This document shows, piece by piece, positions 9,947-20,323 of a stretch of DNA of 27,389 nucleotides. The DNA is taken from the NCBI GenBank assembly GCA_002179805.1, contig NAVB01001312.1:1-27389 (forward strand), in the 5' to 3' direction. The position numbers and the translations under genes were made by a program. Position 1 is the stretch's first letter. Each line of letters starts with the position of its first letter. Source of the DNA: Acanthamoeba lenticulata (Eukaryota; Discosea; Longamoebia; Acanthamoebidae). A model generated the notes under the pieces. That model saw nothing but the letters and a program-made list of their open reading frames with translations, was not told where the DNA came from and searched no databases.

Positions 9947-12900
9947 CTATGGCAGGGCTGATGTCGATGACGAGCAAGATGAAGAGGAAGATGACGAAGA
10001 CAGCGGAGAGGCGAGTTCCGCCGCGGGGAGGAGGCTCGTGAGGTAGGCAGCAAAGCCGATGTCGAACTTGACAGCCTCCTTCTGGCTGAGGAGGCTCTTG
10101 CGGTAGTCAAACCGCGTGTGAAAGCCCAGGAACGCCGCCAGCAGCTCCACCTATGTGGTGCGCGCCGCCCACGCCTAGTATGTTAACGGTCCGTTCAAGT
10201 CGCACGCGCGAGCAGAGGAGGAATGAGGGGCAGTACGATGCGCTTCCACTTGGTGGACTTGGCGCATGACTCGAGCGAGCCCGCGCAGTTCTTGCAGAGC
10301 AGCGCCAAGTCAGCGCGTGGGGCCTCCTCGCTCTGGGCGCACTCGTCAGCAATGAGGAGCAGCATCGAGGAGACGACCAGCATGAAGCGGCAGCTCTCCT
10401 GCAGCTGCACAAACGACGTCCGATGCCGCTTCCACGCCTGCTCACTCAACCGCGCACACCAAGTCAGCCCGCTCGTCAGTCAAGGCCAAAGACATTCCTC
10501 TCTAGGCGCACCTTTCGGGACACCACCATCTCGTAGAGGCCCTCGTACTTGACAGCCACCTTGGGTGCGGCGCAGATTGATAAGAAGGTTGTGACAATGA
10601 CGAGACAGGGCGAGACGAGGCATGCGACGTGGTGGGTGTAGGTCATACCTCGTGCAAGAAGGAGGCCACCTGGTCGGCCAAGGTGCCCAGGATCTCCACC
10701 TTGCTCTGCTCGCGCAGCGTGAAGTGGGCCGTGACGCGGTATCGCGACTCGGCCATGTGTCGTCGTGAGTCAGCCTCCTCCACCTCGTTGACCTCCGCGT
10801 TGACCATTTCCTGCTTGTCGGCGGCGACCGAGGAAAGAAGGACGTGGTCCACGGGCCGGAAGTCGTCGCCGGGAGCAAAGCATAGGCCGCCGTGTCGCGC
10901 GATGATGGCGTCTTGCAGGCTCCGGGCTAGCCCCATGGCCTCGGCCTCGACGCTCGCCAGCGTGAAGCCTTGTACCTCTACCGTTTTCTCCTTCTTCGTC
11001 TCGTCCTCCTGGGCCACTGGCGGCTTGACGAGCCCATTGGGCATGGGGCTACGCCGGATCCGCTGGTCGAGGGCCGTGAGGTGGACCAGCTGGGCGTAGC
11101 ATCGGCCCATCCGCGCCTTGAGGTGGGCCCGCGGGTGGTAGGCCGGCGGGTAGTCCCGCACGAACAGGTGGCTGCGCGTGAGCGTGTCGCAGCCAAGCGC
11201 GGCCACGTACGTATCCCTTGTGGTGGTGCCAGGGTGGTTATCGTTGACGTCGTACTTGAGGCAGAGGGCGATGAACGCGGCCACGGCTGAATCCGCCAAC
11301 TGGACCGAGACCGACGCCGGGATCGCCGCGCCGTGGGCCAGCACGTCTCGCACGCGCAGCGAGTCTGCCTCCCGACGACCCATTCCCAGCCTTTCGTTAG
11401 TCCGACGCTTTACATTGCATGCCCTCATGTGCGCCTGCAGCGTACCGTCCCAGATGAAGATGTCCAGCAGGATGTTGGCGTGGCTGTCGCCGAGCTCGTC
11501 GTAGAGCCGGTTCTTGTTCTCGTCCACGGTGGTGCTCAACAGGATGTCCAGGGTCGTGTAGAGCACATCGCTCTCTGCGCAGGCCTGATGGGTCAGCGGT
11601 GGTGCAAAAACCTCGTTTGTCTAGTGTGGCGGACAAGCGCACACGCACCAGCCGAGAGGATGGTGTCGGGACGGGCGTTGGTGATGGCGTAGATGCGGCG
11701 GATCAGCTGCTCGAACGGCGGGAAGAGCAGCACCAGCGCGTTGGCGTAGTTGCCCTCTCTGTTTTGGCATCAGCGCAAGCGCTTTAGAATCAAGACCAAG
11801 CAGCCTCAAGGTCCAGTCCGCCCCACGCCATGACCACAAGGACGCAGAAGAAGAAGAAGATACCTGTACTGGGCGAGCATCTCGCGGAGCACGGCCTGCT
11901 GTACCGGCAGCGTGAAGAAGCTTCTTCGGAACAGCTGCTCGACCTGTTCGTAGTCGCTCGGCTCTGCAACAGAACGCCCCGCCAGTCCCACAATGAGTCA
12001 GAAGACCCAGGACGAGCTGTAGTAGTCGTCCACCACGACGCACCTTGGAAGAGGTGCAGCGAGGGCGGCATGTTGGGGTAGCGAGCCCCGGAGAGATCGA
12101 TGAGCGGGCGAGGCGCGAAGGATCGCTTGTTGCTGCTGCCGCCGTCGCCGTCGTGGCCCCCGTGCTCAACAAGGACCGTATCGGCAATGCTCAGATAGAG
12201 CAGCATCATGAGCGACGCATAGCTGGCGTGGAACTCGGGTGGCATGAGGAACCCATGCCACACCAGGTTGCGGAGGTTGAGGCTGGAGAGCGGCCCGATG
12301 AACAGCCGGATGAAGAACATCTGGCCGGCCCAGCAGGGGTAAGGTCCACGAAGCGTGTGGGGAGCGGCGCGTGTACCTTCTCGGCGCCGATGGCGTGAAT
12401 GATCTCGTCGGCCACGAGGAGCTCATTGAGCTTGTGGGGGATGAGGCCGTCCTCGCAGCCCGTGCGCGATGCAAACACGTCGGCTGTCCCGCCCCGGCTT
12501 AGGTCAGCCCACCACGGAAACACAACAACAACAACAAACGGCGGCGGCGCTGATGTCACTTGCCTAGAGTCCGCTCGAACGCGCTGGAAAGCAGGCTGAA
12601 GGCTAGCAGGGCCTTCTCGGCGCTGCCGTGGTTCATGAGCTCTAAGACCTCCACAAAGAACTGCGCGTGATAGAGTCAACGATCAAGTGGTGGAGGTCCT
12701 TCACAGGATGTGTGAAGACGAACCTCAGGTCTGGCGGCAATGCGGAAGCGGTCGTGGTAGAGCTCGATGAAGCGGGTGGACGACATGCCGGCGAGCCATG
12801 ACCGGTGCACGAAGAGGCTCACCTTGCGCAGGAACGGGGCAGCGCGGAGGAAGTCATCGTCGTCCGACGTGATGACCCGCGCGGCACCTTCTCGTCCGCG

Positions 12901-13221
12901 GTCCATGTTGCCCAACACTTCGCTGCTGGTCAGTCGCTGCCAGTTGAGGGTCCCATCGGGCAGGATAAAGTCTTCAACACGCCACTGGTCGTGGATTTCG
13001 TCCCACAGTGCAGCTTCATCCAAATAGACCATGCCAAGCACACGCGGCGAGAGTAGGATGGGCTTTGTTTGCATGCAGGCCTCATGCAGGTCGTGGATTA
13101 GCTTACGAGCTTCCGTCTCCGCGTCGGGCACGCTTTGCAGAGCCTTACCGGCCCACCAGCTGCGCTCACACGGGCCTCGTGCCGCCTCATGCATGGCAAG
13201 GTACTGGCGCCAAGTCTCCAT
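9947..13221 (-). CDS. ERMARD: ERMARD-like protein (DUF4209; ER membrane-associated RNA degradation)
   Basis: About 828 residues in 11 exons: 13221-12724, 12660-12564, 12483-12377, 12320-12044, 11963-11864, 11758-11649, 11574-11446, 11364-10649, 10559-10512, 10437-10237, 10150-9947. The family signature is clear. NLRNLVWHGF (Arg at about 12272, residue about 251) is the DUF4209 RNxxxHG motif. A second motif, VRDVLAHG, lies near residue 445. Both fit the Rx4H pattern of HEPN-fold RNases. Other family-like blocks are ERTLADVFASRTG and AESDVLYTTLD, and these helped choose the splice sites. The hydrophobic stretch FMLVVSSMLLLIADE could contact membrane. The human family member is named for ER-membrane RNA degradation; RNase activity here is inference from HEPN motifs. 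The intron after 12564 has a GC donor. An ATG at 13221 starts the conserved frame. Length is somewhat above the roughly 680 residues of the human protein. Confidence 0.85.
12484..12563 (-). other. GC-AG intron in the ERMARD-like gene
   Basis: The donor reads CTAG|GCAAGTGA, the classical strong context for GC donors, and the acceptor is GGGACAG. Length is 80 nt, phase 1. The nearby GT (…GGCAA|GTGA) would be phase 2 and would break the downstream frame. The GC donor gives TLADVFASRTG, in frame with the rest. Confidence 0.75.
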
Positions 13222-13340
13222 CTTGGGTTCAATCACGTGATGGCACTCGTTCTCTGCATGGCCTTATTGCTTCATGGCATTTTCTCCTTCATTTCTCAGT
13301 TTCTCTTGTGCGAAGAGCGAATCTCATCTTGTTGTGCAAA
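13222..13340. promoter_or_regulatory. Compact divergent promoter region between ERMARD-like and RNase II genes
   Basis: Only 119 bp separate the two inferred start codons (13221 minus, 13341 plus), so the promoters must overlap or be shared. The stretch is less GC-rich than its surroundings and pyrimidine-rich on the plus strand. I see no unambiguous TATA box. Confidence 0.55.
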
Positions 13341-16300
13341 ATGCGGCGCTTGTGTTGCGGGGCATGCCTGAGCCTTCCGACACGAGGATTCGGGCATACA
13401 GCGCGAGCATCAACCCCGCTGTCCTTCTTCCTTTCGCGATTCCGCTGCATCTCCCGAGTAGAAGATGTGGCCAAATGGACACAGATTACTGCCAATCTGC
13501 GTCGTGCAACACAACCGGCTCATGATTTTGCGTCGATTCGCTTCCGCCGCGCCTTCCACACGTCGCCTTGCCGCTCTGCGCGCGCATTTGCTGAGCGGGA
13601 ATCGACAACAAACCCCGCCGAGGAGGGATGCATAGTGCAGTACATCGAAGAAGGTGTACCCAAGCTTGGCGTGCTGCTGCAGAAGCTCGAGGAGCACGAG
13701 CGCGAGGGCAGAACGCTGTGGATCGTGAGCAGTCAGGATGCGCGCAAGTTTGCGCTCACGCAGGCCAAGTTCTCCTACGTGTGGCCGCCCACAGAGCAGC
13801 TCGAGCTCGACCTGACCGATGGCATGACCGCCCAGGCGGTGCGAGGCAACGCCAAGCAGCTGGTCGCCCTCGCCCAAGAGGCCGCCAACCTGCAGGCGAC
13901 TGTGGCGCCCGAGCGCGTCGAAGAGCTCTGGACGCGCGCCACGGCCGACGGCGCCAAGTCAGTCGTCACGCCCACGCAAGCTGCCGAGTTCTTCTTTGGC
14001 CGCACCGGGCCGATCGAGGTACCGGCTTCAAGCGTCAGTTGGCTTTGGCCAGTAGTGGCCTGGCGTCTGACACCTGCTGTGTGTGTTCACACCCCAGACC
14101 TATGTGGCGCACTGCTTGTTGTGGGAAGCGCGGGTCTACTTCAAGCCGCGCGGCCGGGCCTTTGTCTGCCGCGATCCTGAGATGGCGGACAGCCTCAAGG
14201 AAGACATGCGCGGACGAGCTGACAGCGTGCAGCACGGCAAGATCTTCCTCGTCAACCTGCGCCGCAAGCTACAGCACGCGCTCAAGGGCGTCAAGGTGGT
14301 CTTAGATCTCTCGCTGCACCCTGAACCCGACGATCTCACCGCGTTGTTGTTCTTTGTTGGGCGTGCAGAACCCGCCTCCCGCCTTCCTGCCCGACCTCGC
14401 CGACCTCAGCCCAGACTACCAGCAGTGCTGGCAGCGCCTGGACGCCACCACCGCGCAGAGCGGCAGCGACAAGGACGGCAACGACAACAACGTCAACTTG
14501 CTCCCGCTGGACCCGAAGACCGAGCGGGAGCACTTGGAGCACCTGCGCAAGTATGCGGCCACGGTGATCTCGCAGACGCCGAGCACGGAGTCGATCGAGG
14601 TCGCCGAGCACACGCCGCTCGAGGGCCTCCTGGGCGAGGACGCCACCCCGGTAGACCTCTTTAACGCGCTCGTCCGGCTCGGGATCTTCTCGGACAAGGA
14701 GAACCTGGACCTTATCCTCCACCCTCGCCCGCTCCACTTCCCCGACGAGGCCGCCGCGTGGACCGACGTACGCCGCTCAGCTGCCCCCCCCCTCCTTCTC
14801 CCGCTTGTCTCCAGCCCCTTATAGAAACATGGTGCTGCAGGAGCTGATCGCTCGGCCGCCGCCGGACCGGGACGCGGACCGGCGGTGGGACCTGCGGGAT
14901 ATGCCGGTCTACACGATCGATCCGCTCGACGCATTCGAGGTTGACGATGGCCTCTCCATCCGGGCCGATGAGGACGGCAGCACGTGGGTCTACATCCATG
15001 TGGCCGACCCCACGAGGTTGCGTCCCCCCCACAGGCCCGTGGCTTGGGCTTGTGAGCTGACGACACGTCTCTGGACACGTCACCTGCAGGTGGCTGGAGC
15101 CCGACAGCGAGCTCGACCAGATGGCGCGCGAGCGGGCCCAGTCGCTCTACCTGCCCAACGGCGTGTCGGTCCCGCTGTTGCCCTCCAAGTTCGCCGCGGG
15201 AGTGGCCAGCCTGCTGCCCAACACGCGCAACTGCGCACTGACCTTTGCCGCCAAGCTCGACGCTAACACGGGCGAGCTCAAGGAGTACCAGATTCGACCG
15301 TCGCTGGTCGAGCGGGTGCTGGGCCTGACCTACGGCCAGGCCGACGCCCTGATCCTCACTGGGAAGGAGCGCTTCGCCCGGGCCACGCAAAACCAGCTCC
15401 CGCTACGGGAAAATCAGTCGGCCGAGATCCCGCTCCTGACCAGCCCCAACAACAACTCCGTTGCCGACCGCGAAGAGCGCAAGGTTCCGTCCTTCTTGCC
15501 TCTTCTTTGCACCTGATACCGCGCTGCTTTTTTCTTCTTCTTCTTCTTTTAAGAACTGGTATTGACTTATTGATACTGTTCCATTGCTATCAATTTGAAA
15601 TAGAATGCCATCAAGGAGAACCTGCGGCGCCTCGGCTTGAACCACCGGATGAGTAAGAAGGAGAAGAGTGAACAAGACGAGGAGAAGGAGGAAGACAAGC
15701 AGCAGCAGGCAGAAGAGCAGCCGGCGCAGAAGGGCCGCGTCTTGGAGGGGATCGGCAAGGAGCTGGTCGAGTTTATTCGAGGCGGGGCCTTGACGACCGC
15801 GACACCGTCTTTGTCATCATCATTCTCTTCCGCGACAACAGCGACGATGACGAGGGAAGTGGCGTTGCTGGGTTCCGACAAGGAGGCCGCCATGGGCGCC
15901 GTGTGGGGCCTCCACGAAATGGCAAAGCTGCGGCGGCGCTATCGAGAGGATCGCGGCGCCGTCATCGTCTCCCTGCCCACCGCTTCCATCCGCATCGACA
16001 GTACGTCGATCCCTCCGGTCCTCCTCGCACCGCATCACGTCGTTTGGCCGCTAACCAGCGTGTGGCGCGGCGCGCAGACGTGGCACAGCAGAGCGGCGTG
16101 CAGGTGCGCAGCGTCGATGCCCGCGCCACCGAGGAGGGAAGCACGGCCAATGAGGACGATGACGCGACGCCCCCCGTCGAGCCCGACACGGTGGAGTTGG
16201 AGGGCCTCAAGGAAGGCGAGGGCGCGCGCATGATGGTCGAGGAGCTCATGATCCTTGCCGGCGAGATCGCCGCCCGGTTCGCGCAGGCGCACGAGCTGCC

Positions 16301-17088
16301 CATCCCCTTCCGCGTCCAGAAGCGGCCGCAGGACGACGCCAAGTTCTTTGAGTATCTGGTGCGGGGCAAGGAGCGCAAGGCCGTCGTCAAATCGTGGAAG
16401 GCGCTGACGAACATGCCGCCCGTGACCTACTCCACCGTCCCCGGCCCGCACTTTGCGCTGGCCCTCGACTGCTACGCGCAGGTACGTGTCGACCTGTCGC
16501 CCCACACGGGGTGCCGCTCGGTGGGGCGATGGTGCTCACATGGTGTTTGTGCACCGCGCCTGGTGGGTACAGGTGACTTCGCCGCTGCGACGATACGCAG
16601 ACATGCTGGCCCACTACCAGATCAAGGCCACGCTGCGAGGCGAGCAGCCGCCCTTCCGCCCGTGGCACTTTGTCCCCATGTTCAAGACCATCACCGAGCG
16701 TAAGCAGGTGCGTGCCTGATCATCGTCGTCGCCATCATCATCATCGTTCTTTCGTCGTTGTGACCTCCGAGCCACTGCTCCAACTTCGTCCCACCACATA
16801 CAGGAATTCGCGTCGTTGGCCGAGGTGATCGCGCGACGGTGGATCATCCAGTACCTCAGGGAGAACAAGGGCCGGCCCTTCCGGGCGGTGGTGCTGGAGG
16901 TGCAGCAGACGCGGGCCGGCGGAAACCTGATCGGGGACAGTCGAGCGACGGTCCTGCTCCCAGAGCTCGGGTGGCGCACGATGGTGACGGTGCCCAAGAC
17001 CGTCAAGCAGGGCCACGCGCTCACCCTCCGCGTTCGCACGGCCGACCCATGGACCAATTACGTCTCCTTCTACAAGCTGCGCCAGTGA
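13341..17088 (+). CDS. Organellar RNase II/RNB-family 3'-5' exoribonuclease
   Basis: About 1,023 residues in 9 exons: 13341-14018, 14098-14295, 14369-14757, 14825-15016, 15090-15483, 15604-16000, 16078-16481, 16573-16707, 16804-17088. The family degrades RNA processively from the 3' end. The Arg-rich N-terminus with RRAFHTSP looks like a mitochondrial presequence. Near 14912-14951 is the metal site YTIDPLDAFEVDDGLS, where Asp of TID and the DD pair are kept and Glu takes the place of one Asp, as I recall for plant and fungal organellar members. HVADPTRWLEPDSELD and TSPLRRYADMLAHYQ (about 16576) are further RNB hallmarks. The C-terminal 95 residues (RPFRAVVLEV ... TVPKTVKQGHAL) resemble an S1-like RNA-binding fold. 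A Lys/Glu/Gln-rich insert lies at about 15655-15720. The junction 14757/14825 uses a weak donor and is the least certain. A role in mitochondrial RNA turnover is inference. Confidence 0.88.
16727..16746. repeat. (CATCGTCGTC)/(CATCAT) triplet-rich tract in the RNase II intron
   Basis: Short imperfect triplet repeat inside the last intron (16708-16803) of the RNase II gene, of the same type as other intronic tracts in the window. Confidence 0.5.
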
Positions 17089-17674
17089 GACGGCCCAACA
17101 ACTGCCACGAGAAAGGCAGAGAGATTGAAGTGTTGTCGCAACAGAGCGCTGGTGTACAGGCAGATAGCATGGAGGCAAAAGCAAGATAACGACAAATTAG
17201 AACAAGAAGAACCTGCGAAAGTCCCACACGAGCTTTATCTCGCGAGTTGTCCCCCACACGGTTCGTTACGCATCGTTCTGGTGTATTCTTGGACCATCTC
17301 AGGTGGGTCTAGCCGAGGCCTGTGTTATGTGTGGTAAGTTTGAAAAAGCGTGTGTGATACAAGGGCTGCAAAAAGTGCGGCGCGGCCTCTTTGGCCGAAA
17401 TTCCCCACCGCCAGCCTCGGTCGGGGACTTGAACCCGCGAAAGTTCGGCCGGACTGTTGAACTGGACCCAGAAATTCCCCGGGGCGCCGACCAGACGAGG
17501 AATCAGGCCGCAGACCGCGGGAGGGCTCACGTTACGGTTACTGGTGTCGCCAGTTTAAACGTCCCGTCGAGTACAAGAGGCCCTGAACCCCAGTCAGTTT
17601 GAAAGCAGACCAAGACACACGTACACCGACCTCCACTTCGCACCTTGCACCACGAACGGACAGAGATAGCACAG
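17089..17674. other. Intergenic region after the RNase II gene
   Basis: No gene recognised. The part at 17380-17580 contains GC-rich inverted segments and, on the minus strand, a tRNA T-arm-like string (GGGTTCAAGTCCCCGACC, about 17421-17439). The outer pairs of that arm do not match and no complete cloverleaf could be folded by hand. The rest probably holds the 3' UTR of RNase II and the promoter of the next gene. Confidence 0.5.
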
Positions 17675-18080
17675 ATGGCGCAGCATACAACTCCCTCCAC
17701 AGAATTCGCTCAATTCATGGACGTACGCATTCGATGGCTCCAGGCGCAACTTGCTCACGTCCAGGCCATGAAGACTCTTCTGCGAGAGCACAAGAGGAAC
17801 CCTCAGGTACTGCTTGCTTCCTCCTGCTGTCTTGTTCCCCAAGACTTGCCAAGCTCACCAAACGTGTGTGGTGCAGCCTGCGATGCACAACCAGAAGAGG
17901 CGAAGCAACGACCATTGCCACCAGGTGGCGTGGGCGCTCAAGAAGGCCGCCGATGAGTTTGCTCACCTCCAGGCCCAGCGACGTCAGCGAGCGGCTCGGG
18001 TATCCCTCTCCTGGCTGCCGTCGCCACTTAGTGAATCACCGCTGCACCAGACCAGCCGAACAAGCCTCCGCGCCTACTAG
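17675..18080 (+). CDS. Small unrecognised helical protein (3' end uncertain)
   Basis: I do not recognise a family. Exon 1 (17675-17806, 44 codons from the first ATG) and exon 2 (17877-17999, 41 codons) are joined in phase 0 across a 70-nt GT-AG intron. Both encode His/Gln/Arg-rich amphipathic helix (for example RWLQAQLAHVQAMKTLL and WALKKAADEFAHLQAQRR). A 51-nt intron 18000-18050 then gives nine more residues and a stop at 18080, about 94 residues in total. An alternative donor at 17983 with acceptor 18055 would instead give a longer basic tail ending at 18159. An open helical stretch at about 18230-18330 (KRSFKDLLLSFFRASKDE) could be a further exon. The gene is supported by frame continuity only. 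Confidence 0.4.
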
Positions 18081-18159
18081 ACGGGTCGTGGAAGAAATGA
18101 AGAGAAAGAAGGTGAGGAAGAACATGTCGAGAGCGACTCGTTCTTTGTTTGTAAAGTAG

Positions 18160-18756
18160 GTCTGACAATAACATAAAAACCCCTAAACCTTTGCCACCCC
18201 TTGGTGGCCTCTCCAACACTGGTCCCTCTCAAGAGGTCCTTCAAGGACTTGCTGCTCTCCTTCTTCCGCGCAAGCAAGGACGAGAGGAGCAAAAACTTTT
18301 CGGCAATCGGTGAGGTTCGAAGGTGCGTCTTGTGTTGGAACTCCGCTCGAGTTGGCCACCTTTTTGTGTATCAAACGAAAACCGCTTACGGGCGAAGAGG
18401 TTGAGTTGCAAGTTGGTGACTGTTTTATGGATAATAGTACTGGTTTTACAAATGGATAGATATACACAAGCTAGCCAGCTAGCTCTCGAGGACTGCGCTC
18501 TACCGCTTCGGACGAGCGCGGTCGGGTCGAGTGGATGATATACAGATATTCGTCGTAAGTCGTCGGTGCCTATGCAGCGAGACTTGAAGAGTATGGTAGA
18601 GGTGTGTGTAAGAGTAGAAGGGAGGTTGCGAGTCGCGCGTCTCGTCTATCGATAGCTGCTCACGGGTGGTTCGCGCTGGACGTCCATCTGATGTCCGCCG
18701 TTCTTTGCGGGTGTCGTTGATGTTGTTGGGTCTTCTTCACACGAGTTCAAAGACGT
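18160..18756. other. Intergenic region between the small gene and the kinase gene
   Basis: Mostly non-coding in appearance. Apart from the possible helical exon at 18230-18330, I see only short open frames. This is where the 3' UTR of the minus-strand kinase and the 3' end of the small plus-strand gene should lie. No clear AATAAA was found directly after the kinase stop. Confidence 0.45.
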
Positions 18757-19587
18757 TCACTCGAGGTCGTCGGTCATCAGGAAGGAGTGGGTCTGGATGT
18801 CGCCGAGCGAAGGGCGCTTCTCGGGTCGTGTCTTGAGGATGCGCGTGACCAGGTCGCGCGCGCTCTCCGATACGAACTGAGGGAACGGATGGACCATCCC
18901 GATGGTGGTTCGCTGGAAGATCTCCTTGAAGCTCTTGGCCTGGAAGGGGAAGGAGCCGCAGACGAGTGCGTACAGGATGCTGCCGAGAGCCCAGGTGTCG
19001 ACGGCCAGTGGGTTGTAGGGCTGGCGCAGGATGATCTCAGGCGCTACGGTGTGTGGCGAACCGCACCACTTGGACAGCGGCTTGGTGCTTTCGTAGCGCG
19101 TGGCGAAGCCGAAATCCGCAAGGGCGATCTCGAGAGTGTCTTCGTCGATGAGCACGTTCTCGATCTTAAGATCGCGGTGGCACACGCCATTGCTGTGGCA
19201 ATACTCGACGGCGTCGACGAGCTGCTTGAAAATGACGCGCACCGTATCCTTGGGCAGAGGACGGTGCTTGCGGATGAAGGTGTAGAGGTCGGACGACTTG
19301 TACGCAAAGACCAAATAGACGTGAGCGTCGTCCTCGTACACGTCATGGAGCTGCACAATGCCCGGGTGGGCTTGCAGACTCTGGAGGATGTCGATCTCTT
19401 GGTTGAGCTCTTGGCGCTTCTCCTGCGAGAGGCAACGCTTCTCGACTACCTTCACGGCAACCTTGCGGGCGGGCGAAGAGCGCGAGAGGCCCATGTAGAC
19501 GGTGGCGTTGGAGCCTCGGCCGAGCACCTTGTCGGTGAGGAAGTAGTTGCCGAGGACGGGGAGGGAGTGTGTTGTGGAGTTCTGCAT
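18757..19587 (-). CDS. Intronless serine/threonine protein kinase (CAMK/SNF1-like)
   Basis: A 276-residue protein made almost only of a kinase domain, encoded in one exon. All catalytic elements are visible: glycine loop GRGSNATVYMG, lysine in KVAVKVVEK, HRDLKIENVL catalytic loop, DFGFA metal site, activation segment KWCGSPHTVAPE, and DTWALGSILYALVCGSFPF in helix F. The C-terminal lobe ends in RPSLGDIQTHSFL. The pattern is closest to CAMK/AMPK-related kinases; the usual CGSPHYVAPE has Thr in place of Tyr. There is no UBA, KA1 or calmodulin-binding tail, so substrate and regulation cannot be read. It is expected to be an active cytosolic or nuclear kinase. The Met at 19587 is a few residues before the domain. 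It is unusual among its neighbours in lacking introns. Confidence 0.9.
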   Translation of the reverse strand: MQNSTTHSLPVLGNYFLTDKVLGRGSNATVYMGLSRSSPARKVAVKVVEKRCLSQEKRQELNQEIDILQSLQAHPGIVQLHDVYEDDAHVYLVFAYKSSDLYTFIRKHRPLPKDTVRVIFKQLVDAVEYCHSNGVCHRDLKIENVLIDEDTLEIALADFGFATRYESTKPLSKWCGSPHTVAPEIILRQPYNPLAVDTWALGSILYALVCGSFPFQAKSFKEIFQRTTIGMVHPFPQFVSESARDLVTRILKTRPEKRPSLGDIQTHSFLMTDDLE

Positions 19588-20323
19588 CTTTTTCTAAGTG
19601 TGTTGTGTTGTTGTCGGCTGCTCGAGATGTATGTTGCTGGTTACCTCCGAAGGCTGCAGCAGTGTCGGGTCGGAGTAGAGAGAGAGTGTGTTGAAGTTGA
19701 ATTGGGAGCCGGTTGTCGTCCGCCGCTTGTTGCCCTCCGAGTTTTGTACGTGGTCTGGCCGGTCGGGGCTCGGTTCGCGCTTTTTCTGGCCGCGCGTGAC
19801 GTAGGGAGAACTTTCGCAGACCCACGACGTGATGTGGCACTGGCGTGTCAGTTCCAAGAAGGCCGTGCAAGTGGCGGAAAATCGGCTGCTTTTTTGCGGC
19901 GCTCCAGCTCCCGGACCGGCAATTTCTCCGTGCCCTCGCAACCCCCGATGGGAATAATGGGTTGTCAAGGATTCGCTTGAAAGTTCAAAGAAGGCTACGG
20001 GTACCGCCCAGGCACCGGTCACGCCCGTCAGTCGCGTTCCCTGCTTTTGCGCCAAGCCGTGGAGATGTCGCCGTCCAACACAGCAACCGCGGCGACGATG
20101 GTCTGCGGGGCAGCTCCCAGTTTCGTGTCCGGCTTGTCTCGAAGTGCTGACCAGACGGAGACCTCACGCAGCTACGGTGTTGATCGCGTTATCGGCGAGA
20201 GGGTCAAACGAAGCTTTTGGTTGATGTTTTCAATTTCTTTTCTTTGATATTTTTGTTAATTACAAGAACCAAAAAACGTGTTTGTCGTTGCTTGGCCACG
20301 GTAGCTAAGACGAGGCCAACCAC
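19588..20323. promoter_or_regulatory. Intergenic region upstream of the kinase and downstream of the MDR gene
   Basis: Both neighbouring genes are on the minus strand, so this stretch should contain the kinase promoter and 5' UTR and the 3' UTR of the oxidoreductase. Open frames such as 19845-20150 (plus) and 19594-20055 (minus) overlap each other, are Arg/Ser/Thr-rich and have no domain motif. I see no gene or identifiable promoter box. Confidence 0.45.

Noticed and set aside
13135..13371. Hydrophobic plus-strand frame with MALVLCMALLLHGIF, signal-peptide-like
   Set aside because: It stops after a few residues, overlaps the ERMARD start region and the RNase II start, and has no in-frame continuation.
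14416..15390. 324-codon minus-strand open frame opposite the RNase II exons
   Set aside because: Compositional shadow of real RNB coding sequence; Arg/Gly/Ala-rich with no motif.
18787..19980. 397-codon open frame on the plus strand opposite the kinase gene
   Set aside because: It is an antisense shadow caused by GC-rich third codon positions. It has no domain pattern, and the minus strand carries a complete kinase.
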